Shown here: positions 17,882 to 26,410 of the stretch, one piece after another
Numbering within the stretch: position 1 is the first letter of the stretch
Layout of the letters: each line of letters opens with the position of its first letter
Assembly: GCF_900607235.1 (NCBI RefSeq)
Contig: NZ_LR027849.1
Location: forward strand, 186,001 to 250,000
Length of the DNA stretch: 64,000 nt
Direction of reading: 5' to 3'
Origin: Olivibacter jilunii
GTDB lineage: Bacteria > Bacteroidota > Bacteroidia > Sphingobacteriales > Sphingobacteriaceae
Notes under the pieces: model-generated
The model's input: only the letters and a program-made list of their open reading frames with translations
Told to the model about the DNA's origin: nothing
Database searches by the model: none
Position numbers and translations under genes: made by a program

Positions 17882-18484
17882 ATGGAAAAAAAGAATATTT
17901 TAGTGATTAACGGTCATCCTGACAAAGAAAGTTTTAACCAATTGATTACCGACCGCTATATAGATACAGCGGTTTCTTTCGGTGCAAATGTGCGCAGTCT
18001 CATGCTGGGAGAGCTCGATTTCGATCCCAATCTCAAGTATGGTTATAGAAAACGTATGGAATTAGAACCGGATCTATTGATGGCCTTAGACAATATTTTA
18101 TGGAGTGATCATCTGGTTTGGGTTCATCCTTTATGGTGGTGGAGTTATCCGGCTGTGATGAAAGGTTTTATTGACCGACTCTTCCTTCCAACAATTGCTT
18201 TTGAAAGCAGAGACGATGGTTCTTATAATAAATTATTCAGTGGCAGGACGGCTCGAATTATCTGTACTGCTGATACATCGGAAGAGGATTATATTGAACA
18301 GTATAAAGGTTCCGCTTTTTTACAGCTGAAGGAAGGGACCTTGGAGTTTTGTGGAATTACGCCGGTGTACACGACTTACTTAAGCCCGATTTATCAAGTG
18401 GGTAAAGAGCGCTTGGATCACTACCTAGAAATTGTTTCGAAGACTGCGGAAGAAGATATTCATCGGTTGAACATGAGCAAGTAG
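17882..18484 (+). CDS. NAD(P)H:quinone oxidoreductase, flavodoxin-like fold
   Basis: 200 residues from the ATG at 17882. An upstream in-frame ATG at 17759 overlaps the divergent TetR gene and spans the operators, so it is rejected. The N-terminus ILVINGHPDKESFNQLI and the WVHPLWWWSYPAVMKGFIDRLF segment are hallmarks of the NQO1/KefF/MdaB group (PF02525), which bind FMN or FAD and reduce quinones by two electrons in the cytoplasm. This protects against redox cycling. Regulation by the divergent TetR protein is supported by the operators and promoter. Confidence 0.88.
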   Translation: MEKKNILVINGHPDKESFNQLITDRYIDTAVSFGANVRSLMLGELDFDPNLKYGYRKRMELEPDLLMALDNILWSDHLVWVHPLWWWSYPAVMKGFIDRLFLPTIAFESRDDGSYNKLFSGRTARIICTADTSEEDYIEQYKGSAFLQLKEGTLEFCGITPVYTTYLSPIYQVGKERLDHYLEIVSKTAEEDIHRLNMSK

Positions 18485-18653
18485 CGGGAGTAGGCCCTGC
18501 TACGCGACAATTATTCAAATCGTTCAAAATTAGCCCGCGAAGGCGTTGGTAGGTCTGTCTAGTCGGTTGAGATAATAGAGCGGTTAGACTTTTTAATTTC
18601 GCCATGATGGACTATCAACGGAAATGAGGTTTAGGGTCAATACGGAATAATTC

Positions 18654-19544
18654 CTACGATTTGATTCTTGCCGTCTTCAACCGTTTTCTCCGAGCGATTA
18701 ATGATTGTAGTACAACCGACGTCATCACGAAAGTGCAACCCACATAAAACGATAGGTTCACTTCCTTACCTTCATTAAATAGCCAGAATGCCAGTATTAT
18801 GGCGTATATCGGTTCCAGATTAAAACTCAAGTTGACGGTGAATGCGGAGATCTGTTTTAAACTCTCTGCAAATAGCATATATAAAAGGACGGTACAGAAT
18901 AGTGCTAAGAAAAGCAGGTATAGGAGATCGGTTAGACCGGGAAATAGATTGTCTGTTGGAAAATAACGGAGATACAGTGGCATTAACAACGCTAAGACGC
19001 AAGTTCCGCTAATCATCTGATAATAGTTAATGACTTTACTGTCATAATTTTTGACCAGTCGTTCATTAAAAATAGTATAAAGTGCTGCAAAGGAGGAAGA
19101 GATCGTTCCAATCAGAATACCGAGTTGATAAGAGGTGTCAAAATGAAAGATTAAGCTGATACCCAGCAACGTCAAAGCACTCAGGACAAGTTCCGTAGGT
19201 ACAAACTTTTTTTTATTGATTAGCGGTTCGAAAATAGCTGTGAAGAAGCTGGTGAGGCAGTAGCATACGACGCCAATGGATACGTTAGCATACTTGATGC
19301 TTGCATAAAACAGCACCCAATGGGTCATCAGTAAAAGTCCGACCTTTCCGATCGCTATTTTTTCCCGAAAATGAAGTATTCGGTCTTTGCGCGTAAAACG
19401 AAGAATGACGAAAAGAATAAGGGACGCAAAGAGCATTCGATACCATACGAGGAGCCCTTCATTGAGGGTAATAAGTTTTCCGAAGATACCGGTGAAGCCA
19501 GCCAGAATTACAGCAATATGTAATAGCAGATATGATTTTTTCAT
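18654..19544 (-). CDS. EamA/DMT-superfamily transporter
   Basis: 296 residues with about ten hydrophobic segments in two EamA repeats (first from LLLHIAVILAGFTGIFGKL, second from QLGILIGTISSSFAALYTIFNERL). These inner-membrane proteins of the drug/metabolite transporter superfamily usually export amino acids, nucleosides or other small metabolites. The basic tail (ARRKRLKTARIKS) lies in the cytoplasm. It is monocistronic with no informative neighbour, so the substrate is unknown. Confidence 0.88.
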   Translation of the reverse strand: MKKSYLLLHIAVILAGFTGIFGKLITLNEGLLVWYRMLFASLILFVILRFTRKDRILHFREKIAIGKVGLLLMTHWVLFYASIKYANVSIGVVCYCLTSFFTAIFEPLINKKKFVPTELVLSALTLLGISLIFHFDTSYQLGILIGTISSSFAALYTIFNERLVKNYDSKVINYYQMISGTCVLALLMPLYLRYFPTDNLFPGLTDLLYLLFLALFCTVLLYMLFAESLKQISAFTVNLSFNLEPIYAIILAFWLFNEGKEVNLSFYVGCTFVMTSVVLQSLIARRKRLKTARIKS

Positions 19545-19977
19545 TTGAATTGCCTATTTATTGATGACGGTTAACGTTTTTTTATAAATGATATGCGTAT
19601 TACAACAGCGGATTCTTATAACCCGAGTACGCAAGTTCATGTTGAAAAACTAACAGGTTGGCGGGGGAAGGCAACTCTTGCTATTCATACTAATAGATGT
19701 TTTTGCAAATAAAAGAAATATTTTCCGATTTTTATCAGCTAATTTGCTTTCATGTGAAGAGCAAAATTATGAATTTATGCAATGGAATGGGGACGAATGC
19801 GTCAGAAAGAATATTGAATCGCTTCCTTCTATACAATAGCTAATGAAAGAAAAAGTTTTTGATTTATGTGTAGATGAAATTTGGAAGTTTTGAGAAAAAA
19901 GAAAGGAGGGTGTCTAAAGGGTGACAGGTTGAACGTCACCTTTCTTGTGAACACCCTCTTTCTCGTTTTTACTCGTT
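19545..19977. other. 433-bp intergenic region holding a terminator
   Basis: AT-rich with no supported gene. Its right end contains the compound terminator hairpin at 19900-19963 for the minus-strand regulator; the left end should hold the promoter of the EamA gene, but no clear boxes were found. Confidence 0.5.
19900..19963 (-). terminator. Compound terminator after helix-turn-helix paralogue 2
   Basis: An outer stem (AGAAAGGAGGGTGT with ACACCCTCTTTCT, one bulged G) encloses an inner stem (AAAGGGTGAC with GTCACCTTT, one bulge). Read on the minus strand the outer stem is followed by CTTTCTTTTTTCTC, a U-rich tail, placing it directly after the regulator's stop at 19978. A T5 run also follows on the plus strand, so it may act in both directions. 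Confidence 0.65.
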
Positions 19978-20355
19978 TTAGGCTAGGACGGTAGTTCTAC
20001 CAAATTGTTGTGTTTGTCTTGCTAAGGCAACATTATACTCTTCCAAAAGGCTGATGTATTTGTCTTTCCAATAAGAGATCTCTTCGACCTGTTGAATGGT
20101 GGCTGAAAAGTTCTGCTTACTTTTTTCAATTTCGCGTTGAAAGTCTTCAGAGGTGAATAGTTCGGGAAATTCTTTAGAAAAATCATGACGAATTGCGACT
20201 CCGATTTTAAAAATGATCTCAGGTTTGAATCTTGCCTGAGCAAACCAATTATAAATCGATCGTCTGTTTACTTTCATCATCCGACTCAATTCACTGATAC
20301 TGTAACCGTTTCTTCGAATCGTCATTTCGATAATTTCTCCATAATGCTTGTCCAT
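19978..20355 (-). CDS. Helix-turn-helix regulator, paralogue 2
   Basis: 125 residues, full-length paralogue of the protein at 13772-14182. Nearly identical features are EIIE-TIRRNGYSI, LSR, VNRRS-YNWF, DFS-EFPELF, EDF, YWK-KYI, LLEEYN. The N-terminal half is a lambda-repressor-like DNA-binding domain and the C-terminal half probably a dimerising helix. It stands alone on the minus strand with its own terminator. The target is unknown. The two copies are 6 kb apart in the same orientation, which suggests an old duplication. Confidence 0.78.
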   Translation of the reverse strand: MDKHYGEIIEMTIRRNGYSISELSRMMKVNRRSIYNWFAQARFKPEIIFKIGVAIRHDFSKEFPELFTSEDFQREIEKSKQNFSATIQQVEEISYWKDKYISLLEEYNVALARQTQQFGRTTVLA

Positions 20356-20706
20356 AGATAGTATTTGTTTTTTTGTGATGCAAAGATTGGGAAAAACGGA
20401 GAAATAATCTACAGGTGGAATACTGTAAATGGCACAGGAAAAACCCTGTTTTTTGAGAAAAAATGATAGGTATATTGCTTATTTGTTCGATAATTGTTAT
20501 CATAATCTCACATGGCCAATTAGTGAAGCGCGTAAGAATGTGACGAACCGCGAAGTGCTTATTAATAAAGTGCATCGAAGGCAGTGGGCCACATCCTAAG
20601 TAGTTTGTTCTTCAAATCAAGATCTATATACCTATAAACAAAGGAGATGCTGACACCGCATTTGAAAAAAATATTGTAGATTTAGCGGTGAACGATAAAT
20701 AAAATT
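20356..20706. other. 351-bp intergenic region, possible remnant
   Basis: No complete gene seen. Just before the sulfatase, an open stretch on the plus strand (about 20605-20700) ends TAFEKNIVDLAVNDK and a stop, which resembles the end of a lost protein of unknown family. No promoter boxes with good spacing were found. Confidence 0.3.
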
Positions 20707-22266
20707 ATGGTGAAAAAAATTAGTATTTGCTTGCTTGCATTCGGAATTGCGCTGGCTAGCTGTAATCAAAACACAAAAAAGTCAGAAGGTAAACCGCAAA
20801 AACCCAATATTATATTCATTTTTTCCGATGATCACGCTTACCAAGCAATCGGTGCCTATGGTAGTAAATATGCACGCACACCGAATATTGATCGCATTGC
20901 AAAGGAAGGGGCTATCTTTAATAATTTCTTAGTAACGAATTCGATCTGCGGACCTAGCAGAGCAAATTTACTGACGGGAAAATACAGTCATGAAAATGGT
21001 TACTTGGGCAATGAAGGGAAATTCAATGTAGAGCAACAACTCTTTAGTCGTTTGTTAAAACAAGCAGACTATCAGACCGCTTGGATCGGTAAATGGCACT
21101 TAGGGACATTGCCCGGCGATGCCTTTGATTATTGGAATATCTTACCTGGGCAAGGGCATTATTACAACCCCGATTTTATTAACCAAGCGAATGATACTAC
21201 CCGAATTGAGGGATATGTGACTAATATTATTACAGATCTAGCGACGAACTGGTTGGATAGTCGTGATACAGATAAACCGTTTTTCTTAGTGGTAGGAGAG
21301 AAGGCTACCCATCGCGAATGGCTACCCGATCTAGAAGACTTAGGAGCTTACGATGATGTTAATTTTCCCCTGCCGGAAACTTTTTATGATGCTTATGCAG
21401 GAAGAAAAGCAGCAGCGGATCAGGATATGACCATCGAAAAAACGATGCGCTTAAAACAAGATCTAAAGGTGAATTTAGATTATGGAGTTAGTAAAAATGG
21501 TGTCTATAATCGTTTTACTGATGCACAAAAGGAGCGTTTCAGTACCTACTATAATAAAATATCGGAGGAATTTGACTCAAAGAAGCTAAGTGGGAAGGCC
21601 CTCACCGAGTGGAAATACCAACGTTATATAAGAGATTACCTCTCCACTGCGAATGCACTGGATCGTAACATCGGCAAGTTGTTGGCATATTTAGATGAAA
21701 AGGGCTTAGCAGAAAACACGATTGTAATCTATGGTTCGGATCAAGGGTTTTATCTGGGAGAACATGGCTGGTTTGATAAACGTTTTATCTATCAAGAGTC
21801 ACTAAAAACGCCGTTTCTAATTCGGTACCCCGGCGTAGTAAATCCGGGCACTAAGATTGACCAGCATGTATTGAATATCGATTGGGCGCCTACTTTGCTT
21901 GAAATTGCGGGTGTAACGGTTCCAAAGGATATTCAGGGCCAGTCCTTTCTTCCCGTGTTGCAGGCCAATGGAAGGGATGTGAGAACTCGAGAGGCGAGCT
22001 ATTATCATTATTATGAATTTCCGGAGCCTCATCACGTGTCTCCCCATTTTGGCGTTACCACGGAGCGTTACAAACTGGTGCGTTTTTATAAAGGGCAGAA
22101 TGCTTGGGAATTGTATGACTTGCAAAAAGACCCACAGGAACTTCATAATGTTTACGAAGACGAGGCTTATCAGACGACAATTGAAGAATTGAAAGATAAA
22201 CTCAAAAAGTTAATCGACGAATATCGGGATAAAGAAGCGGCTACCGTCTTTTCACAGCAAATTTAA
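20707..22266 (+). CDS. Sulfatase (S1 family), lipoprotein
   Basis: 519 residues with a lipobox (LASC). The metal-binding start NIIFIFSDDHAYQAIGAYG and the modification motif CGPSR (Cys81-Arg85) are intact, so Cys81 should be converted to formylglycine. The distal FYGSDQGFYLGEHGWFDKRFIYQESLKTPF-type region, here starting VIYGSDQGFYLGEHGWFDKR, is also conserved. The order KATHREW, LPETFYDAYAGRKAAADQDM resembles N-acetylglucosamine-6-sulfatases (S1_11-like), but that subfamily assignment is inference. It should remove sulfate from host or algal glycans in the periplasm or on the surface. It has its own terminator and no PUL neighbours. Confidence 0.9.
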   Translation: MVKKISICLLAFGIALASCNQNTKKSEGKPQKPNIIFIFSDDHAYQAIGAYGSKYARTPNIDRIAKEGAIFNNFLVTNSICGPSRANLLTGKYSHENGYLGNEGKFNVEQQLFSRLLKQADYQTAWIGKWHLGTLPGDAFDYWNILPGQGHYYNPDFINQANDTTRIEGYVTNIITDLATNWLDSRDTDKPFFLVVGEKATHREWLPDLEDLGAYDDVNFPLPETFYDAYAGRKAAADQDMTIEKTMRLKQDLKVNLDYGVSKNGVYNRFTDAQKERFSTYYNKISEEFDSKKLSGKALTEWKYQRYIRDYLSTANALDRNIGKLLAYLDEKGLAENTIVIYGSDQGFYLGEHGWFDKRFIYQESLKTPFLIRYPGVVNPGTKIDQHVLNIDWAPTLLEIAGVTVPKDIQGQSFLPVLQANGRDVRTREASYYHYYEFPEPHHVSPHFGVTTERYKLVRFYKGQNAWELYDLQKDPQELHNVYEDEAYQTTIEELKDKLKKLIDEYRDKEAATVFSQQI

Positions 22267-22283
22267 GGAGAAGCGTAGGTTTT

Positions 22284-22326
22284 AACGGCCGGTCTGTCAG
22301 GAGGCTGTCCTGAGTGGCTGGCCGTT
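22284..22326 (+). terminator. Terminator after the first sulfatase
   Basis: AACGGCC (22284-22290) pairs with GGCCGTT (22320-22326), with an inner TCAGGA/TCCTGA stem. TTTCCGATTCTTTT follows on the plus strand. It separates the sulfatase from the convergent sigma gene. Confidence 0.55.
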
Positions 22327-22358
22327 TCCGATTCTTTTCCGGTAGATTTCTATGATGG

Positions 22359-23618
22359 TTACTTCGGTGCTCGCAAGATGGGAAGCTTTGCTCTTAGTCG
22401 AATTATTTCTTTCATTAGTTGTTCTTTGGCAGCCGGAGATTGCTTTTTATTTATGGCTTTTTGGTAATGCTCGATTGCCCGGTCTTTATTAATTGATGCG
22501 TAAAGATAACCCAATAGCTCGTGCCATCCCTCATGTTGTGTTAACCCGGTTTTTTCTAATTCTTCGATGGCTTTTTCGTGACCGTATACTTTTCCATAAG
22601 CAAAAAACCTGTTTAAAGTTCTTGGTGGAGTCGGGGCCAGTTGGAGGAGCTGGTCATAAAGATCAAGAATGTTATTCCACTTTTCTTTATGCAGGGTGGT
22701 GTGCCAGTAAGCAATACTTGCCTCCAGATGATAACTTGACATCTCATTACCATGGCATGCTTCAAGCATATAGTAATGCCCTCTTTCAATCAAGCTGCTG
22801 TCCCAACGTTCCCGGTCTTGCTCATCAAAGCGGAGCGGCTCACCATGCTCATTCATTCTGGCATCCAGTCGTGAACTTTGATAGCACATCAAAGCCATCA
22901 AGGCATTAGCTTGAGCGGTATTTGTTATTTGATTTTCCAATAATAAGAGGGCCAAGCGAATGGCTTCTGCGCATAAGTCTTTTCTTATGATCTGACTGTT
23001 GCTTTTGGAATAATACCCTTCATTATAAAGTAAATATAACACTTTCAGAACCGTTTCAGAACGCGCTTTGATTTCCTGCTCATTCAGTTCGTTAATACGA
23101 AATTTTATTTTTCGTAGGTTATTCCGAGCACGATACAGTCTTTTTTTTATGGTTTCCGTTTTAGTGAGGAAGGCCTGGGCAAGCTCCTCAACACTAAAAC
23201 CTGAAAGTATCTGCAAAGCAAGGCATATTTGGGATTCGGGAGAATTGTGTGAGTCGCATACCGCAAACATCATGGCTAAAACGCTGTCGGCAATATATTG
23301 TCGCTCTATAAGAGAATCACTTGCTATAAACGACTCACTTAGTTCCTTAATCGTGTTACGCTTAGACTGAAAGAGTGTATCTCGTTTAATAAAATCTTTC
23401 GCTTTGTTTTTTGCTACGGTATACAACCAAGCCGCCGGATTATCGGGTATTCCGTTTACTCCCCAATATTCAGCGGCTTTTAAAAATGCATCACTAACGA
23501 TATCTTCAGCTATTTCTAAGTTGACGAGCCCAAAATGACGACATAATACTGCCGTCATTTTCGTATATTCAGATCTAAAAAGATGCGATAATTCGTTTTC
23601 TTTTGAAAAATTGCTCAC
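22359..23618 (-). CDS. ECF sigma factor of ECF42 type with TPR-like C-terminal extension
   Basis: 419 residues, about twice a normal ECF sigma factor. Region 2 lies at about 10-75 (LEIAEDIVSDAFLKAAEYW, NPAAWLYTVAKNKAKDFIKR) and region 4 at about 120-170 (LQILSGFSVEELAQAFLTKTETIKKRLYRARNNLR). The remaining 240 residues are helical with repeat character (HEGWHELLGYLYASINKDRAIEHYQKAI). This architecture and a DGPF/YciI partner gene define the ECF42 group, which lacks a classical anti-sigma factor. Its start overlaps the upstream YciI gene by 4 bases (ATGA), so both are translated together. The extension probably controls activity. Confidence 0.88.
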   Translation of the reverse strand: MSNFSKENELSHLFRSEYTKMTAVLCRHFGLVNLEIAEDIVSDAFLKAAEYWGVNGIPDNPAAWLYTVAKNKAKDFIKRDTLFQSKRNTIKELSESFIASDSLIERQYIADSVLAMMFAVCDSHNSPESQICLALQILSGFSVEELAQAFLTKTETIKKRLYRARNNLRKIKFRINELNEQEIKARSETVLKVLYLLYNEGYYSKSNSQIIRKDLCAEAIRLALLLLENQITNTAQANALMALMCYQSSRLDARMNEHGEPLRFDEQDRERWDSSLIERGHYYMLEACHGNEMSSYHLEASIAYWHTTLHKEKWNNILDLYDQLLQLAPTPPRTLNRFFAYGKVYGHEKAIEELEKTGLTQHEGWHELLGYLYASINKDRAIEHYQKAINKKQSPAAKEQLMKEIIRLRAKLPILRAPK

Positions 23619-23962
23619 GATTTTTGCTCGTATAGTTGCACGACTTCTCGTATTTCGATGCTACCTCCGACCTTAAAGATCGGGTTTGTCTTGGCCAATT
23701 CAACAGCCTCCTCGATTGTTTCCGCTCGCACGATGAGATACCCGCTGACAAATTCCTTTATTTCGGTATAGGGACCATCGGTTACAACGTGATCGGCGTG
23801 TACCGTTTTTGCTTCAGTGACGGATAAGGTATTTCCTTTATTGACCAGTTTATTTTGAGCGGCTAGCCCGGCTAGCCAAGCCATTCGCTCCTGTAATTGC
23901 TCGAGCGACGGTTTTTTGTCTGATTGACTACTCAACCTGAAAAGTAAGGTGAATTCTTTCAT
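23615..23962 (-). CDS. YciI/DGPF-domain protein
   Basis: 115 residues of the YCII-related (DGPF) family, a ferredoxin-like fold. The signature appears as VTDGPYTEIKEFVSGYLIVRA, a Tyr variant of DGPF, followed by SIEIREV. It is co-transcribed with the ECF42-type sigma gene through a 4-base overlap. In that group DGPF proteins are both partners and targets of the sigma factor. The biochemical role is not established. Confidence 0.88.
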   Translation of the reverse strand: MKEFTLLFRLSSQSDKKPSLEQLQERMAWLAGLAAQNKLVNKGNTLSVTEAKTVHADHVVTDGPYTEIKEFVSGYLIVRAETIEEAVELAKTNPIFKVGGSIEIREVVQLYEQKS

Positions 23963-24030
23963 GATTTTCGATATTTCTTGTTACGACGAATGAAATTTCC
24001 AAAAGAGGACAAGCGCGCTAACTTTTTGTA

Positions 24031-24654
24031 TTAAAGTTCGGTCTTTTCAACGATATTGCGGGTAATAAAATCGTAATTCGCCTGAAATCCGGCTTCGGCA
24101 GTACCTTCTATTCGAAGTGAAGTTATGTCATTGATTCCAATAAAACCTAAAATCGTAAAGAGATAATCTTCAATATAGTTCTTAATGGGATCGGAAGTGC
24201 TGTCCGGATAGCGGCCTCCTGTACTAATGGCTAAAAAGGCCTGCTTATCCGGGAATAATCCAATACGCTTACCATCGGGCAGATATCGAAAGGATTCACC
24301 CAGCCGAACCAACTGGTCGATCCAAGCTTTTAATGCGGCATGTATAGTGAAGTTATACATCGGTGCGCCTATGACTAAAATATCGGCGCTTTTAACTTCC
24401 TGAAGAATTTTGTCGGAATACATAATAGCCTGACGTTCTGCCTCGGATCTGTTGTTCGCTGTGTTAAAAAATGACGACAGATGGGAAACTGTCAAAAACG
24501 AAGGCTGATCTTGTAATAAATGGTTTTCCACGACTTCACTTTCCGGATAGGCTGTTAGAAGTCGTTTAATGATAGCGCGCCCCAAACGAATACTTTGCGA
24601 TTCTGCTCCGCGCGGACTAGAGATTACGTGTAAAATGTTTTTTTTCCGGTGCAT
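24031..24654 (-). CDS. azoR: FMN-dependent NADH-azoreductase-like flavoprotein
   Basis: 207 residues from the ATG at 24654, giving MHRKKNILHVISSPRGAESQ and the usual AzoR length. The frame is open further upstream to 24735, but that extension does not look like the family. The SPRGAESQSIRLG phosphate-binding loop and GAPMYNFTIHAALKAWIDQLVRLGESFRY are diagnostic for the AzoR branch of flavodoxin-fold 2 enzymes (PF02525). They use FMN and NADH to reduce quinones and azo compounds in the cytoplasm. It is divergent from the second sulfatase gene. Confidence 0.88.
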   Translation of the reverse strand: MHRKKNILHVISSPRGAESQSIRLGRAIIKRLLTAYPESEVVENHLLQDQPSFLTVSHLSSFFNTANNRSEAERQAIMYSDKILQEVKSADILVIGAPMYNFTIHAALKAWIDQLVRLGESFRYLPDGKRIGLFPDKQAFLAISTGGRYPDSTSDPIKNYIEDYLFTILGFIGINDITSLRIEGTAEAGFQANYDFITRNIVEKTEL

Positions 24655-24776
24655 ACATGATGTTTTTATTATATGCATGACGACCGAACTCAATAAAAGG
24701 GGACACTGACAGACCACAGTAAATAATTGAGACAAAACTGCTAAATTTTGATCAACTTATCCTTTGTATGTTTCTT

Positions 24777-24784
24777 ATCTTTGG
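24777..24784 (+). promoter_or_regulatory. Possible -7 box for the second sulfatase gene
   Basis: TATCTTTG matches TAnnTTTG exactly and lies 33 bases before the ATG at 24818. A TTTG occurs at 24748-24751, but the 25-base gap is longer than the usual 19-21, so the pair is not ideal. Confidence 0.35.
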
Positions 24785-24817
24785 ATAAGGACCGCCAATT
24801 AACCATGTTTACGACAT

Positions 24818-26239
24818 ATGATGATCATCTTACTACGCACTAACTTTATTTCAGTACGGATTTTAAACGCTCTTTTGCTTTTAGCTTTGCTTGTCGCTTG
24901 TTTACAACGCGCGCAAGCGGCCCTTCCTAATAAAGACGAAAAGCCGAATATTATAATAATAATGGCCGATGACCTTGATTCCAAACAATTGAGCTGCTAT
25001 GGTGGGGTCAATATAAAGACAAAATATATTGACCAACTAGCCTCCGAAGGTATGAAGTTCAACACCCTTGTTGCTTCCGAAGCTATGTGTGTGCCTACTA
25101 GAGCTTCACTGTTTACCGGCCTGTATCCCGCCAGACACGGTGCTTATCAAAATCACAAACAAGTTTATCCGGAGCTAAAAAGCATCATCCATTACCTGAA
25201 TGCGGTTGGTTATCGGGTCGGTCTTGCCGGTAAGGATCACGTTACTAAGCCGGTTTCCATATTTCCATTTGATCGGGTAGGTGGCTTTGAGCCGAATTGT
25301 GTGTCTCAAACAGATAATTATACCTTAGATAGCGTGAGGAGCTATATAAAACAAGAAGACCCCTTTTGTCTTTTTGTAATGAGTATTAATCCTCATGCGC
25401 CATGGACTGTGGGAGATCCAACGGAATTCGACCCATCAAAATTAAAACTACCGCCTCATTGGGTGGATACAGATTTAACACGCCGGCAATTCTGCAATTA
25501 TTTGGCAGAAATACGTCGGCTGGATAATCAGGTAGGTGATATCATTAACGTATTAAAGGAAACGGGTAAGGAAGACAATACCATGGTTATTTTTCTTGGC
25601 GAACAAGGTCCGCAATTTCCGGGAGGAAAATGGACTCTGTATGACAACGGACAAAAAAGTTCTATGATTGTTAAATGGCCGGGCGAGGTGGATGCGGGTA
25701 CTAAAACGGATGCGATTGTTCAATATGAAGATATTATGCCAACCTTGCTAGATATAGCGGGCGGTAAGTCTATAAAAGCACTGGACGGATTTAGCTTTAA
25801 GCAGGTTTTATTAAACAAGGCAAGCACACATCGTGATTTTGCTTATGGTATTCACAATAACATACCGGAAGGGCCTGCTTATCCTATTAGAAGTATTCGC
25901 GATCTTCATTATAAATATATCCGCAATTTATTGCCGGACTCAACCTATTACATTAAATATATGATGAATACCGACAAAGACAATTTGGCATGGACAAGCT
26001 GGGTTCGAAAAGCGGAAAATGATAAGTCGGCGGTACCACTTATAGAGCGAATTGCTCATCGTCCGGCAGTGGAGTTATACGACCTAAAAAGGGATCCGTA
26101 TGAGTTGAATAATTTAGCGGAAAACCCGGAATACCGCAGTCTACTTGAGAAATATGCCAGACAACTGGATAATTGGCTGGCCTCTCAAGGCGATCATGGG
26201 ATAGCAATGGATGTGCCTCTGAACAAACACAAACAATAA
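24818..26239 (+). CDS. Sulfatase (S1 family), exported
   Basis: 473 residues. The N-terminal hydrophobic segment has a lipobox-like LVAC and a possible AQA cleavage site. The metal-binding NIIIIMADDLDSKQLSCYGG and modification motif CVPTR (Cys91-Arg95) are intact. NPHAPW, FLGEQGPQFPGGKWTLYDNGQKSSMI and a C-terminal ELYDLKRDPYELNN block are typical. The overall pattern resembles heparan N-sulfatase-like enzymes (S1_8 type), a tentative subfamily guess. It should desulfate a glycan outside the cytoplasm. It shares only moderate similarity with the sulfatase at 20707 and is not in a PUL. Confidence 0.88.
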   Translation: MMIILLRTNFISVRILNALLLLALLVACLQRAQAALPNKDEKPNIIIIMADDLDSKQLSCYGGVNIKTKYIDQLASEGMKFNTLVASEAMCVPTRASLFTGLYPARHGAYQNHKQVYPELKSIIHYLNAVGYRVGLAGKDHVTKPVSIFPFDRVGGFEPNCVSQTDNYTLDSVRSYIKQEDPFCLFVMSINPHAPWTVGDPTEFDPSKLKLPPHWVDTDLTRRQFCNYLAEIRRLDNQVGDIINVLKETGKEDNTMVIFLGEQGPQFPGGKWTLYDNGQKSSMIVKWPGEVDAGTKTDAIVQYEDIMPTLLDIAGGKSIKALDGFSFKQVLLNKASTHRDFAYGIHNNIPEGPAYPIRSIRDLHYKYIRNLLPDSTYYIKYMMNTDKDNLAWTSWVRKAENDKSAVPLIERIAHRPAVELYDLKRDPYELNNLAENPEYRSLLEKYARQLDNWLASQGDHGIAMDVPLNKHKQ

Positions 26240-26283
26240 GATACCCCACGCTTATATGGGGGGTTGGTTTCGTATCTGATACA

Positions 26284-26319
26284 TGTTCGAATCCGCACAA
26301 TGCTGTACGGATTCGAACA
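26284..26319. repeat. Perfect 12-bp inverted repeat between sulfatase and permease
   Basis: TGTTCGAATCCG (26284-26295) and CGGATTCGAACA (26308-26319) flank 12 bases. The arms contain GTTCGAATCC, the tRNA T-loop consensus, in both orientations, but no tRNA folds here. No T-run follows. Confidence 0.6.
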
Positions 26320-26410
26320 ACACCTATAGCGAAAACCGGGAACAGGATGTCTCAAGCGACTTTTTTACCATGGCAGATTTATTGTGCATGACTACGGGGA
26401 TAAAAATCTT

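Noticed and set aside
20291-20575. 94-residue minus-strand frame upstream of the second helix-turn-helix gene
   Set aside because: It overlaps the start of that gene in another frame and has no recognisable features.
26275-26330. A tRNA gene suggested by GTTCGAATCC
   Set aside because: No acceptor, D or anticodon stems can be formed around it on either strand; only a 12-bp inverted repeat remains.
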